Counted from the first letter of the stretch, positions 1-8,816 are shown. The stretch is 64,000 nucleotides of DNA from Roseovarius sp. Pro17 (GCF_035599575.1 NZ_CP141179.1:3162001-3226000); one strand, 5' to 3'. The notes: generated by a model from the letters alone, not told the origin. Program-made: numbers and translations.

Positions 1-209
1 TATTCGATATGCCCCCGATGCTTGGCAACGACGATGTAATGGCCTTCCTCGATCAGATCGACTGCGTTCTGCTCATCGCCGCGGCAGAAAAGACAACATA
101 CGAAGAAATTGAAAAGTGCGAGGCGACCATCGCAAGCAGGTCAAACTTCTTGGGCGTTGTCCTGAACAAATGCCGCTACCTAGACAAGGCCGAGCGGGAA
201 GGCTCCTGA
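1..209 (+). CDS. BY-type tyrosine autokinase (CpsD/Wzc-like), C-terminal fragment
   Basis: The window opens inside this gene; the frame enters at base 3 and ends with TGA at 207-209, so only the last 68 codons are seen. The first residues, FDMPPML, look like the second Walker-type (FDxPP) segment of bacterial tyrosine kinases that control polysaccharide chain length. They are followed by a hydrophobic strand (DCVLLIAA) and by FLGVVLNKC, a segment usually found just before the C-terminal tyrosine region. Only one late tyrosine (CRYLDK) is present, not the dense cluster of many family members. These kinases sit at the inner membrane with Wzz-like partners and regulate exopolysaccharide or capsule export, which fits the glycosyltransferases downstream. 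A ParA/MinD-like ATPase of another kind cannot be excluded from so short a piece. Confidence 0.68.
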   Translation, partial: FDMPPMLGNDDVMAFLDQIDCVLLIAAAEKTTYEEIEKCEATIASRSNFLGVVLNKCRYLDKAEREGS

Positions 210-273
210 TCCGCCCAGCGCGTTTTACCGAGTTCCCCGGGACACATTGCGGTTCAAATACACTCGCCGACGC

Positions 274-1821
274 TCAATCAGCTGGATCGGGGACCATCTC
301 CAACATTGGCCTGTCGGGGCTGCCGCCCATACTGTGAACCATGCTCCGACCGTCCTGTGTTCGGCCTTGAGTATCCATCTCTAGGATTTCGCCAGAGGTC
401 ATCTCCCGGCGCCAACCGGCAAGTGTTCCGCCAGCATCATAGTGCATGATATCGGACCATGGAGCTGACCAATGAAGTGTTGGATCGTAGTCCGCGCCTC
501 GATTAATCGCATCATAGTCGACGAAAAGAAGCCGCGCCTCTTCGCCTGCTTGCTTGGAATACCGTCTGATCTGATGGACCGGGAAACTGACCGACAGAAT
601 GGCTGGCGCGCTGAACTGTGCCCCGTTCCATGCGATCACGCCAATATCCACCCGCGCGCTCGTACGCGGATCTCGGGGGGCAATAGGGCGCGTGTCGTGC
701 CAGTCTATCCGGATGCGCGCCGTTCGCCCAGCCGGATCCAGCGGCGATATGGCAATTTTTGACGGGTCGCCGCGCAGCAGAACCCAGTGAAACGTCAGAT
801 CGCGGTCGGTCGGATTGCGGGTTGGATCAGTCGATAAGACTATCTCACGTGTATGCTCTAAGCTACGCCAGACGCGGGCTACGGCACTGGGCGTCGTAAA
901 AAGCTCTTCCGGCAGCCCTGCCAATCCGGCGGCTTGGGCAAAATCCTCTTTCAGGACGCGAATCTGCACCATGGGTGGGATGTCGGCGGGCAGCAGCGCC
1001 GCCGCGCGCGAAACCATCCGTTCCGGCAAAAGGTCTTCGGCATCAAAAACGGTCGGATGCGCCTTGCCAGACAAATAGGAATCGCGCCCATATATACCCT
1101 TTTGGCTGTATCTGAGGATCATCTGCAATACCGGCGCGACAAGCTTGCGCTCTTCCAGAATTGTGCGCGTCTTGGGCGGGAACGCGGCAAGCGCCATCAG
1201 AAGGGCACGCAAAAAGGGCTGATCGGAACCGGACGATCCTTGGGTGATTGTCATATACGGCCAGTTGGCGGGAAAAATATCCTTCTCATCATGATCGCGG
1301 TGCTCGGGATAAACATAGAGGTGATTGTTGCTATAGGTCCGAAAGGCGCGCGCAGGCCCCGCCTTGGTCGTCATAGCCAACCGAGGCAAACTGCGCGGCA
1401 CTTCTCCCTTTGTGATCGCCAGTGAGGCATTTCCCACAGTGATCATCGGAAACAAAATGGCGCCCCCCAACCCATGATCCAAATCGGCCTTTTGCAGTTC
1501 CGGGTCATAGGTAAGCGTGGCAAGCGTAGGGAAAAGACCGGAGGGTAGCTGCGAATGCCCTCGATCCCTGTTCTCGTAGAGGACGCCGTCCAACCCTGAA
1601 ATGCGCCCCTGTAGTTCCAGACGCCGCAACATCCCCGCTGCGGGACCGATGGCGCCCGGGCCTAAAAGGGGCTGACTGGAATTAGGAGCAGGGAGTTGAA
1701 TGGTCGGGGCGATCCAACCCATCGCTCCAAGGCTAAAAAGATCCGCGGCGCGCAATCTGACTTCGTCAGCCCCGGCCGAGACCCCGATCGTGAGCAAGAG
1801 ACAGGCAAGAAGGCAGCGCAT
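274..1821 (-). CDS. Secreted protein of unknown function (515 aa)
   Basis: I do not recognise a family. The N terminus (MRCLLACLLLTIGVSAGADE) is a clear Sec signal peptide with likely cleavage near residue 18, so the product should be periplasmic or exported. The mature part has no transmembrane segment. It is rich in Trp, Asp and Arg, with blocks such as WPYMTITQGSSGSD, FHWVLLRGDP and IRIDWHD that look like beta-sandwich or hydrolase-like strands, and a polar C terminus with a GRSMVHSMGG segment. It lies on the minus strand between a polysaccharide kinase fragment and a GT2 enzyme, so a role in the surface polysaccharide or its substrate is plausible but unproven. The start is the first Met before the signal peptide. 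Confidence 0.75.
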   Translation of the reverse strand: MRCLLACLLLTIGVSAGADEVRLRAADLFSLGAMGWIAPTIQLPAPNSSQPLLGPGAIGPAAGMLRRLELQGRISGLDGVLYENRDRGHSQLPSGLFPTLATLTYDPELQKADLDHGLGGAILFPMITVGNASLAITKGEVPRSLPRLAMTTKAGPARAFRTYSNNHLYVYPEHRDHDEKDIFPANWPYMTITQGSSGSDQPFLRALLMALAAFPPKTRTILEERKLVAPVLQMILRYSQKGIYGRDSYLSGKAHPTVFDAEDLLPERMVSRAAALLPADIPPMVQIRVLKEDFAQAAGLAGLPEELFTTPSAVARVWRSLEHTREIVLSTDPTRNPTDRDLTFHWVLLRGDPSKIAISPLDPAGRTARIRIDWHDTRPIAPRDPRTSARVDIGVIAWNGAQFSAPAILSVSFPVHQIRRYSKQAGEEARLLFVDYDAINRGADYDPTLHWSAPWSDIMHYDAGGTLAGWRREMTSGEILEMDTQGRTQDGRSMVHSMGGSPDRPMLEMVPDPAD

Positions 1822-1874
1822 GCGATGAGTATGCCAGTAAAAACGGATCAGGCCAGATCCCGGCGCGATGGGCC

Positions 1875-2105
1875 TTAAGATTTAAAAACGAACAGATCTT
1901 CGTTAATGATATCGATCCATCCACTGGGTTGCTCACTGGATTCTTTTGCCAGCTCTTTGTGCGCCAACTCGCATGTTTCCTCACGTAAAGGGCGCGAATT
2001 GTCTACCGCTTTCAAAAGATGAAACAGACCTGCTCGCGTTCCCAACATGCGATCAGGGACACGGAGGTCTGATGTTGGCGCAACAGATAAATTTTCGTGA
2101 CGCAT
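1875..2105 (-). CDS. Small hypothetical protein (76 aa)
   Basis: Not recognised. The support is translational: the start codon is preceded on the minus strand by TTGGAGGTCTTATG, a perfect GGAGG Shine-Dalgarno with a 4-5 nt spacer, one of the best in the window. The protein is charged and soluble, with no signal peptide or membrane segment (LAHKELAKESSEQPSGW; C terminus NEDLFVFKS). It lies directly upstream of and codirectional with the secreted 515-aa gene, with 53 bp between them, and may be cotranscribed. A chance ORF remains possible. Confidence 0.45.
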   Translation of the reverse strand: MRHENLSVAPTSDLRVPDRMLGTRAGLFHLLKAVDNSRPLREETCELAHKELAKESSEQPSGWIDIINEDLFVFKS

Positions 2106-2205
2106 AAGACCTCCAACTATTAGTTCACCTTACTAAGGCCAAATAAATCTGTCAAAAGAAAGACAACGGCCATCCTTTAGGATTATCGGTCAGAGATTAT
2201 GTTTT

Positions 2206-3114
2206 TCAACCCAGCAATCGCCACCATAACAGTTTCCCGGCCCCCCCAGCCATTTTCATTCGCATCTCTGCGGCGCGTTCCCGGGACATTAATTGAAAGC
2301 AGAGCATGGCAATCCCGTATAAGGAGAACTGGATCAGCCCCGCCATCATCCATAAACTCACCCGGCCCAAACCACGCACCCCGCCAGCGCCGGCTTCTAT
2401 CCGGCACCGAAGTTGCCCGTCCTTGAACTTCCGGGCAGCGATGTAAGTGTTGGTCATGCGGTCCTCGGGAACGATTTCATACACCAGCGCCCCTGCACAC
2501 CACGTCAGCCGGATACCGTGATCGTCCACTAGCTGCCGAAGCAACCAGACATCCTCACCTCCGTCATTGAACCGGGTATCAAAGGGGCTCTCGCCGCGAA
2601 AGCACGAGGATTTCTTGAACATGGAATTGCCTGATCCGAGATGGGCACGCCATTGCGAGATGTCTGCGCCTGTCTGCGCCGGAATATGGCGGCTGAACAT
2701 CCGCTCTAGAATAGCCTTGGTTTCAGGCTGCGGCGGTGTCTCGAACAGTGGATCGATCGGTCCAAAGCTCGCATCATGACCATTCAGGGCCTGCTGTCTA
2801 AACGCCTCAAGCCAGCCGTCGGCCGGCAGTTCATCATCATCAATGAAAAGAATGTATTGCCCTCGAGCGTCTGCCGTGCCGGCATTGCGCGCATTCGCGA
2901 CCCCTTTTCTGGGTTCGTGAATGTATCTGGCGATATCGGACGCCTCGGCCACGACGTGCTGCGCAGATTGATCCTGACAATTGTCGACGACCAGCACCTC
3001 GAATGCGGCCGCGTCGGGCGCGCTGGCAATCTGAGTGCGCAACGCGCTTAGCAGATTCTTGATAAGGTCGATACGGCGATAGGTCGGGATAACAATCGAT
3101 ATTAAGACCGTCAT
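2206..3114 (-). CDS. Family 2 glycosyltransferase
   Basis: 302 residues with a GT-A fold signature. The N-terminal strand ISIVIPTYRR is followed by VLVVDNCQDQS, the acceptor-positioning segment RKGVANARNAG, and the metal-binding acidic triplet in FIDDDELPADGW. The C-terminal third contains a hydrophobic stretch (LWMMAGLIQFSLYGIAMLCF) that probably tethers the enzyme to the inner membrane. Such enzymes transfer a sugar from an NDP donor to a lipid-linked or polysaccharide acceptor; donor and acceptor cannot be read from sequence. It is transcribed away from the plus-strand operon that begins at 3479, and the 364-bp gap between them probably holds divergent promoters. Confidence 0.88.
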   Translation of the reverse strand: MTVLISIVIPTYRRIDLIKNLLSALRTQIASAPDAAAFEVLVVDNCQDQSAQHVVAEASDIARYIHEPRKGVANARNAGTADARGQYILFIDDDELPADGWLEAFRQQALNGHDASFGPIDPLFETPPQPETKAILERMFSRHIPAQTGADISQWRAHLGSGNSMFKKSSCFRGESPFDTRFNDGGEDVWLLRQLVDDHGIRLTWCAGALVYEIVPEDRMTNTYIAARKFKDGQLRCRIEAGAGGVRGLGRVSLWMMAGLIQFSLYGIAMLCFQLMSRERAAEMRMKMAGGAGKLLWWRLLG

Positions 3115-3478
3115 GCAAGCTGTGCTCTCTTTATAGGACGATTCATAGGGCGGTGGCCGAATAACCTTTGATTCTGATGGAGTTTTCCTAATATGGACGT
3201 TCGCCGGGTGGCATGGTCAACTTGGCCGTTGGTCACCTGAATTTCTCCTATCCACACAGATCATCCGATCTTATCACTTCGCACAGTAAAGGTTTAGAGC
3301 ATGGCCTCAACGTCGAACAAGACAAGTGAAACTTGATGGCTCTGCGGGCGCCGTCGATCGCAGATGAGGGTTTCTGCCGCCTTGAACGCCCATGTTGCGC
3401 CGAACGGTATCGGGTAGTAACGCATCAAAGCAACCGGGTCTTCCGGAATGTGCCATTGAATAAAAGGGTCACCCCAGA
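3115..3478. other. Intergenic region between divergent polysaccharide genes
   Basis: 364 bp without a credible gene. It separates the minus-strand GT2 gene from the plus-strand HAD phosphatase and should carry promoters for both. I see no strong palindrome, terminator or repeat. The plus-strand gene has only a weak purine-rich leader (AAGGGTCACCCCAGA) ahead of its ATG. Confidence 0.5.
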
Positions 3479-3850
3479 ATGAAAAAACTGGTCATCGACA
3501 TTGACGGGACGCTCACCAACGCCGATTCGACCGACTACGAAACAGTCGGGCTCAACACGGCAGTGGCCGAGCAGTTGCGACAATACAAGAAGGACGGTTT
3601 CGAGATTGCCCTGCATACGGCGCGCAACATGCGTACACATGAAAACAACACCGGCAAAATAAACGCTAAAACACTACCTGTTCTGATGAAATGGCTTGAG
3701 CAGCATGATATCCCTTACGATGAAATCTGGGTTGGGAAACCATGGTGCGGCGCAGAAGGGTTCTATGTCGACGACAAAGCCATCCGGCCGGATGAGTTTG
3801 TCCAGATGAGCTATGATGAAATCAGGGCACTTCTCAAGCTCGGCTCCTAA
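3479..3850 (+). CDS. Small HAD-superfamily phosphatase of a capsule/polysaccharide pathway
   Basis: 123 residues. The N-terminal MKKLVIDIDGTLTN is HAD motif I with nucleophile and acid/base aspartates (D7, D9). HTARN supplies the motif II Ser/Thr, the lysine in VGKPW is motif III, and YVDDKAIRP supplies motif IV acids. There is no cap insertion, as in the small capsule-locus phosphatases that dephosphorylate an intermediate of a sugar or substituent pathway; Cj1435-type proteins of Campylobacter capsule loci are a comparable architecture from memory. The gene starts the operon running to 11756 and lies 20 bp before the sulfotransferase-like gene. The substrate is unknown; the neighbouring kinase and nucleotidyltransferases make a phosphorylated small metabolite likely. 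Confidence 0.85.
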   Translation: MKKLVIDIDGTLTNADSTDYETVGLNTAVAEQLRQYKKDGFEIALHTARNMRTHENNTGKINAKTLPVLMKWLEQHDIPYDEIWVGKPWCGAEGFYVDDKAIRPDEFVQMSYDEIRALLKLGS

Positions 3851-3870
3851 AGGCAATTTCTAAGGATCAG

Positions 3871-4599
3871 ATGGCAATGCCCCTAATTTCAGCGAACGGA
3901 CGGAGTGTTTTCTTTGCTCATATCCCCAAAACGGGCGGATCGAGCGTGGAGGAATATCTGGTCCGGCGGTTCGGTGGCCCCCTAAGCCTGATTGACCGTA
4001 ATAAGCGCGAAGGTGTCAGGGGCACGGGGCTAATAACACCCCTAACCCATGTCGCGGCCATCGATCTGAGAGAAATGTTGCCCCCAAATATCGACTTTGG
4101 CTTTACGGTCGTGCGCGATCCTATTGCCCGTATGCAGAGCGAATACCGGTATCAAACCGGTGTGTCGCGTATGAGCCGGCTCAGTTTTTCGACATGGCTG
4201 CGGATCATGATTACCGCCGTGCGAATTGAACCGCGGATATACGAGAACCACATTCGGCCCCAAGTCGACCTTATCCCCGAGAACACCGAAATCTTCCGTT
4301 TGGAAGACGGGTTTGACGGGGTTATCGAACGTCTGGACGAAGTGACGGGATCGACGGCGCCCGATCAGAATGTCAGGCATCTTTTGAAACGCGAACGCAA
4401 GGAAATCGCGCTGCATCGCCAGGATGTCGAACTGCTTGCAGCATTCTACGCGGATGATTTCGAACGCTTCGGGTACGACTTGCCCGATCCTTCGACCTAT
4501 CCGCATGATCGCTACACGTCTTTTAGAACTGCCTTTGCGGCGGTTTTCGCCCGCGCGCTGGTCATGCGGCAGCGCCATGAATGGACGAGGGGGGCCTGA
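3871..4599 (+). CDS. Sulfotransferase-like protein (Sulfotransfer_2 type)
   Basis: 242 residues. FFAHIPKTGGSSVEEYL near residues 13-29 is the 5'-phosphosulfate loop of PAPS-dependent carbohydrate sulfotransferases, and TVVRDPIARMQSEYRY near 74-89 is the 3'-phosphate-binding RDP...S segment. The length fits the compact bacterial sulfotransferase family. A Shine-Dalgarno-like AAGGAT lies 7 nt before the ATG. If active it would sulfate a hydroxyl of the polysaccharide or of a pathway intermediate, giving an anionic glycan; no cysC/cysN-like PAPS synthesis gene is in the window. Its place between a phosphatase and the kinase/nucleotidyltransferase fusion supports a tailoring role in glycan synthesis. 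Confidence 0.8.
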   Translation: MAMPLISANGRSVFFAHIPKTGGSSVEEYLVRRFGGPLSLIDRNKREGVRGTGLITPLTHVAAIDLREMLPPNIDFGFTVVRDPIARMQSEYRYQTGVSRMSRLSFSTWLRIMITAVRIEPRIYENHIRPQVDLIPENTEIFRLEDGFDGVIERLDEVTGSTAPDQNVRHLLKRERKEIALHRQDVELLAAFYADDFERFGYDLPDPSTYPHDRYTSFRTAFAAVFARALVMRQRHEWTRGA

Positions 4600-4621
4600 T
4601 GCAAACGGTCCTTTCAATACA

Positions 4622-6241
4622 ATGCTTCTGATCCTGTCCGCCAGAACCGTCGGCGAAGACATCGCCCTGCATTTCGGCAAGCTGCTGCCCAGCTTTCTGC
4701 CGATTGGCGATCAGCGCCTGTTCACCCTTCAAGGCAAAATCGCCTTTGGCGAAAGCCGCGCCATCACCGTCCCGGAAGATTTCGAAATATCACCGTTCGA
4801 TCGCCAGGTCCTATCGGATGCCGGCTTTTCCATAATTCCGCAGCCTCCCAGTCTCAGTCTGAATCAAGCGATCGATCATGCCCTCGGCCAGATCGATCTG
4901 GCCAAAGGCGAGCTTCTGCGCATTCTCTATGGGGACACGCTGGTCAACATGTCCGACCGGGACTTTATGCGTAGCGATGTCGTCGCCGTGCAGGATTCGA
5001 CGGCGAACTATCCATGGGCTTATGCACAAACGCATGAAAACGATCGGCTTGTCTTTTCGGACGATCCGCCAAAACAGCTGGAATCCCGCCGCGTCGTCTG
5101 TGGTTATTTCACGTTCTCAGACCCTGCGCTGCTCTCAGAGGCGTGTCGGGAACGCTCGATCGTGGATGCACTTAACGTCTACCATTCGCGCCAGCCCCTG
5201 ACGTGCATCGAACCCGACAACTGGTTCGATCTTGGGCATCTTCCGCTGCTTTTCAGGTCCAAGAAGAGTATTCTGGTCAAACGCGTATTCAACGATCTGA
5301 TCTACGAGGATGATCAACTGCTCAAGCAATCATCCGATACGCTGAAAATTCGCGCCGAAGCCAATTGGTATGAAAACCTTCCGACTTCCCTGCGCATGCA
5401 TGTGCCACGCTATGGCGGACGCGTCGACCGTGATCATCGCGCAGGATATCACATCGAATATCTCTATCATCCGCTTCTGAGTGATGTGGCCGCATTCGGG
5501 TCGCTGCCGTTGACGAGCTGGCTGGAAATTCTCTCGGCCAGTTTTGAGCTTATCGACAAATGCCATGTGGTGCGCCCGCCCGAAGGCTCTCCCGAGGCGG
5601 CCCCCGAGTTCGCCAATCACTTTTTTGAAAAGATGATTGTCGAAAAGACCCGCAAGAGGTTCAGCCAGTATAGCGCCGACCACGAATGGGTCGAGGATAC
5701 GTCCATCACCTTGGACGGAACAGCCTACCCCCCACTTCACGAGGTCGTAGAGACGCTGATCCAGCACGTCCCCAAGACCAAGCCCGAGCATATCCGCTTC
5801 TGGCATGGGGACCTATTTTTCGGCAACATGTTCTACGACTTCACCGCCCAACGGATATTGTCCATCGACCCACGGGGGCAGCTATCGGGGGGCGAAACCA
5901 GCCTTTTTGGGGATCTGCGCTACGATCTGGCAAAACTGGCCCATTCGATCATTGGCCAATACGACAAGATCGTGCTCGGTCGCTCCCGGCTGGTTGAGGA
6001 CACCCCAACCTCCTGGCGTCTGACGGTCGAACAGCCCGCGCATCAGCCCGAGCTGGAAAGCATCTTTGAGCGTTTCATTACCGAAACCTGCGATCTGGAC
6101 ATGACCGAGATCACTGCCATGACGGCGCTGCTCTTCTTCTCGATGCTGCCCTTGCATTCCGAGCGGCCCGATCTTCAGAAACAGTTTATTGCAACCGGCC
6201 TCAGGCTGTTTTCCCGTCTGAAGGATAGGACACACACATGA
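4622..6241 (+). CDS. Fusion of nucleotidyltransferase-like domain and APH/choline-kinase-like domain
   Basis: 540 residues from the ATG at 4622. The open frame extends upstream to 4424, but that part overlaps the sulfotransferase gene and reads as nonsense, and homology-like sequence begins at MLLILSART. Residues 1 to about 250 resemble a degenerate NTP-transferase fold: KLLPSFLPIGDQRLFTLQ imitates the usual PKxLLPVxxxPLxxxQ stretch and RILYGDTLV (D105) the GD metal site, but the N-terminal GxGTR loop is missing. Residues 260-540 carry an APH-type kinase site: HGDLFFGNMFYD (H395, catalytic-type D397, N402) and IDPRG (D416, DFG-like). This couples a small-molecule kinase to a nucleotidyltransferase, in the manner of LicA and LicC for phosphocholine. 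It overlaps the next gene by ATGA, indicating translational coupling. The substrate is unknown. Confidence 0.72.
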   Translation: MLLILSARTVGEDIALHFGKLLPSFLPIGDQRLFTLQGKIAFGESRAITVPEDFEISPFDRQVLSDAGFSIIPQPPSLSLNQAIDHALGQIDLAKGELLRILYGDTLVNMSDRDFMRSDVVAVQDSTANYPWAYAQTHENDRLVFSDDPPKQLESRRVVCGYFTFSDPALLSEACRERSIVDALNVYHSRQPLTCIEPDNWFDLGHLPLLFRSKKSILVKRVFNDLIYEDDQLLKQSSDTLKIRAEANWYENLPTSLRMHVPRYGGRVDRDHRAGYHIEYLYHPLLSDVAAFGSLPLTSWLEILSASFELIDKCHVVRPPEGSPEAAPEFANHFFEKMIVEKTRKRFSQYSADHEWVEDTSITLDGTAYPPLHEVVETLIQHVPKTKPEHIRFWHGDLFFGNMFYDFTAQRILSIDPRGQLSGGETSLFGDLRYDLAKLAHSIIGQYDKIVLGRSRLVEDTPTSWRLTVEQPAHQPELESIFERFITETCDLDMTEITAMTALLFFSMLPLHSERPDLQKQFIATGLRLFSRLKDRTHT

Positions 6242-6987
6242 TCGTTTTGCCCATGGCAGGTTTGAGTCAGCGTTTCTTCAAGGCGGGATATACCGTTCCC
6301 AAATATATGCTGGACCTGCATGGCAGAACGGTCTTTGCACATGCGCTAGACAGCTTTTCCGGCCTGTTTTCACAAGAAGAATTTCTAATCATCTGCCGCC
6401 AGATATACGACACCCCCGAGTTCATCCGAAGCGAATGCCGCAAGCTGGGCTTGCCCGAGGACAGATACCGGATCGTCGCGCTGGAAGGCGAAACTGCCGG
6501 TCAGGCCGAAACTGTCGCCACAGGATTGATCGCGGCGAACGTCGGCAAGGCAGAGCCACTGACGATCTTTAATATCGACACAATCCGGAAGGGATTTCAC
6601 CACCCTGAAGCCTTCGACGTCTCAAAAGTGGACGGCTATGTGGAGGTATTTCCGGGCGAAGGCACACACTGGTCCTTCGTGCGCCCCGACGATACGGATC
6701 CAAAGGCGTACCGCGCCGCCGAGGTGGCCGAGAAGGTCCGGATTTCCAATCTGTGTTCCACCGGGCTCTATCATTTCCGCACAGTCGGCCTGTTTCAGGA
6801 TCTCTACGCCGATATCGCCACCAGAAATCCCGCCGATCTTCAGGGCGGCGAGCGTTATATTGCGCCGCTCTATAATATTGCGATCCAGAACGGTCTCGAC
6901 ATCCGCTACAGTCTGATCTCTCCGGATGAGGTGCGTTTCTGTGGCACGCCGGAAGAATACCTTGCCCTGAAAGGCGAGAGTTTCTGA
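6238..6987 (+). CDS. Sugar/small-molecule nucleotidyltransferase
   Basis: 249 residues of the NTP_transferase fold. The start IVLPMAGLSQRFFKAGY followed by PKYML (K22) matches the glycine-rich NTP loop and the catalytic lysine of nucleotidylyltransferases; FNIDT near residue 111 is the metal-binding acidic motif. Unlike the fused domain in the preceding gene, the NTP loop and lysine are intact, so this is the better candidate for the active activating enzyme of the operon. It would join NTP and a phosphorylated sugar or polyol to give an NDP-activated donor. Its ATG overlaps the preceding TGA (ATGA), and its own TGA overlaps the next ATG (TGATG). Confidence 0.82.
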   Translation: MIVLPMAGLSQRFFKAGYTVPKYMLDLHGRTVFAHALDSFSGLFSQEEFLIICRQIYDTPEFIRSECRKLGLPEDRYRIVALEGETAGQAETVATGLIAANVGKAEPLTIFNIDTIRKGFHHPEAFDVSKVDGYVEVFPGEGTHWSFVRPDDTDPKAYRAAEVAEKVRISNLCSTGLYHFRTVGLFQDLYADIATRNPADLQGGERYIAPLYNIAIQNGLDIRYSLISPDEVRFCGTPEEYLALKGESF

Positions 6988-8783
6988 TGTCACTGCAACA
7001 GGTTGCCAGAACTCTCGCGGCCAGCCCGGAGGATCCTGCGGCCTATCTGGACGCGACGCGCGAGCTGATTGACGCCAGCGGCACATCGGCCATGACGGCT
7101 TGGGACGCTACCCAGAAAGAAGCTTGCATCGGTCAGCTTATTCGCCAGCCCCAATGTTCGCAGCGCCCTGCCATCTTTGTCCATAAAATTGCCAGCCATC
7201 TAACGTCTGGCGCACAGGATGTCGTCGCCCGTGTCATGAAAGAGGTTGGCCCGGTTTTGATCAACCTCGTCAAAGAGTTACCCAAGGACACCAATGAGGC
7301 AAAGAACGTCATCGTCTTTCTATTGACGGTCCGGGCCTTTGTTACGCCGTGGGTTTCGCAGAAAGAGATCACGAAGAGGCATCTGGAATGGTTCGAGCAG
7401 TTTGACCCCGACGATCTGGCCCTGCCCTACAGCTCCGTGTTCAACGAGATGCATTTCGGCAAAAACCGCGACGATCTGCTGACTCACTATCAGGCGTCAA
7501 CCTCTCGGATTGCTGACAGCAAGACATTGCGCCCGTATCATGTGCTGTTCCTGGAATGGCTTTCGGGCCGCAGCATTTTCACTGATCGCGACAATCAAGA
7601 CCTTGACGATTTTCTTGGCTCTCACCTGCCGGGGGGCGACATGGACATCGCGGCAGCCCGTATGCTGGTTGTTCGGCACTATCGACGGACCGGCGTGATA
7701 ACGCCTGAGCGGCTGGATCAACTGGCGTTGAACAACATCGCGGATCTCGCCGGTGATGCGTCAGATACCCGCGCAGCTCTGCCAGACGCCCGGCCCACGC
7801 GCGCTGGCACAAAGCGGCTACACACCAAAAGTTATCAGGTATTGCAGGCAGGAAAATCGCTGGCACGCAGATCATTTCCGATCCTGCCTGCTGCAAGGCG
7901 ACGACTGCGGGTCGCGGTGTGCGTCTCGGGACAGCTTCGCGGCTACGAAACGGCTTTGGCCAGTTGGCGCGCCTCTATTTTGCAGGATGTGGATGTGACC
8001 TTTTTCGTTCACAGTTGGCAAAATATCGGAATGGCGGACGCACAGCCCTTTCGATATGTCCTGCCCTTCTCCGGCCAGCACTTTGTCCACGCCTACAAAG
8101 AGCTGGCTGTGGCCGAGGGTTATGAAGCGGTCCGCGCACGCTATCCGGCCCTTTTTGCTAGACTTGCAACCAGCGCCCGCGCAGATCCAGAAGACCTCAA
8201 GGCGCTCTATGGCACCGAACATGTCGTTCTGGACGACGAAACCTCAGCTAGGTTCGCCGGATTCTCAAATCAGCAAAAGATGCATTACAAGATCCACGCT
8301 GCAGACCAGATGGCGCAGGCAGCTGGCGATTTCGACCTGCACATGCGTATCCGGCCCGATCTGGAGGTAAAGTTTACCGCCTTCAACTGGCATGATCTAC
8401 TTGAGGCTACGATGACGCGGCCGGTCCTGTTCTCTGAAAAGAAAGCAGGCCTGCATTATGGCAACCTCATGATCGGCGACCAGTTTGCCGTGGCTAGTCC
8501 ACAGACGATGAATATCTACGCCGGGACATGGACGCGCTTTCCCACATTCGCCGCCGCAGATCTGGCCCGATGTCCCAAGGACTTCACCGGGCACGTCAGT
8601 CTGGCGCTGACATGCTGGATACTAGGGCTTACCGTCGAGAAAATGCCGGTCAAATTCGGTCAACTGGTCGATGCCCAACCACTGTCATCAAAGGAAATTC
8701 TCGAGGCCTTGGGGGCGAGCGGACCGAATGACACGGCTGATCACAAGCTGCGTAACGCCATACTCAAGGATTTGTCGTCCTGA
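6987..8783 (+). CDS. Two-domain glycosyltransferase-like protein of a polysaccharide operon
   Basis: 598 residues. The N-terminal half (to about 290) is helical and unrecognised. The C-terminal half begins with a Rossmann-like strand, LRVAVCVSGQLRGYE, then VTFFVHSWQ, SNQQKMHYKIHAADQM and DLHMRIRPDLEV, where R-x-R-x-D may play the part of a GT-A DxD metal motif. Proteins with this SGQLR...HSW...RxRxD pattern occur in capsule and LPS loci and are usually called putative glycosyltransferases. There is no signal peptide or membrane segment. Overlap with the preceding gene (TGATG) shows it belongs to the same operon. Function is inferred from context; the donor sugar is unknown. Confidence 0.6.
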   Translation: MSLQQVARTLAASPEDPAAYLDATRELIDASGTSAMTAWDATQKEACIGQLIRQPQCSQRPAIFVHKIASHLTSGAQDVVARVMKEVGPVLINLVKELPKDTNEAKNVIVFLLTVRAFVTPWVSQKEITKRHLEWFEQFDPDDLALPYSSVFNEMHFGKNRDDLLTHYQASTSRIADSKTLRPYHVLFLEWLSGRSIFTDRDNQDLDDFLGSHLPGGDMDIAAARMLVVRHYRRTGVITPERLDQLALNNIADLAGDASDTRAALPDARPTRAGTKRLHTKSYQVLQAGKSLARRSFPILPAARRRLRVAVCVSGQLRGYETALASWRASILQDVDVTFFVHSWQNIGMADAQPFRYVLPFSGQHFVHAYKELAVAEGYEAVRARYPALFARLATSARADPEDLKALYGTEHVVLDDETSARFAGFSNQQKMHYKIHAADQMAQAAGDFDLHMRIRPDLEVKFTAFNWHDLLEATMTRPVLFSEKKAGLHYGNLMIGDQFAVASPQTMNIYAGTWTRFPTFAAADLARCPKDFTGHVSLALTCWILGLTVEKMPVKFGQLVDAQPLSSKEILEALGASGPNDTADHKLRNAILKDLSS

Positions 8784-8816
8784 AAAACCACCCCAAGTTG
8801 CGCTGGCACAGGCATT

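Noticed and set aside
1875..2105. Toxin-antitoxin interpretation of the small ORF
   Set aside because: No overlapping partner gene and no antitoxin or toxin motif; kept only as a small hypothetical gene.
4424..4621. Upstream extension of the kinase/nucleotidyltransferase fusion
   Set aside because: It overlaps the sulfotransferase-like gene and reads as shadow sequence; the recognisable fold begins at 4622.
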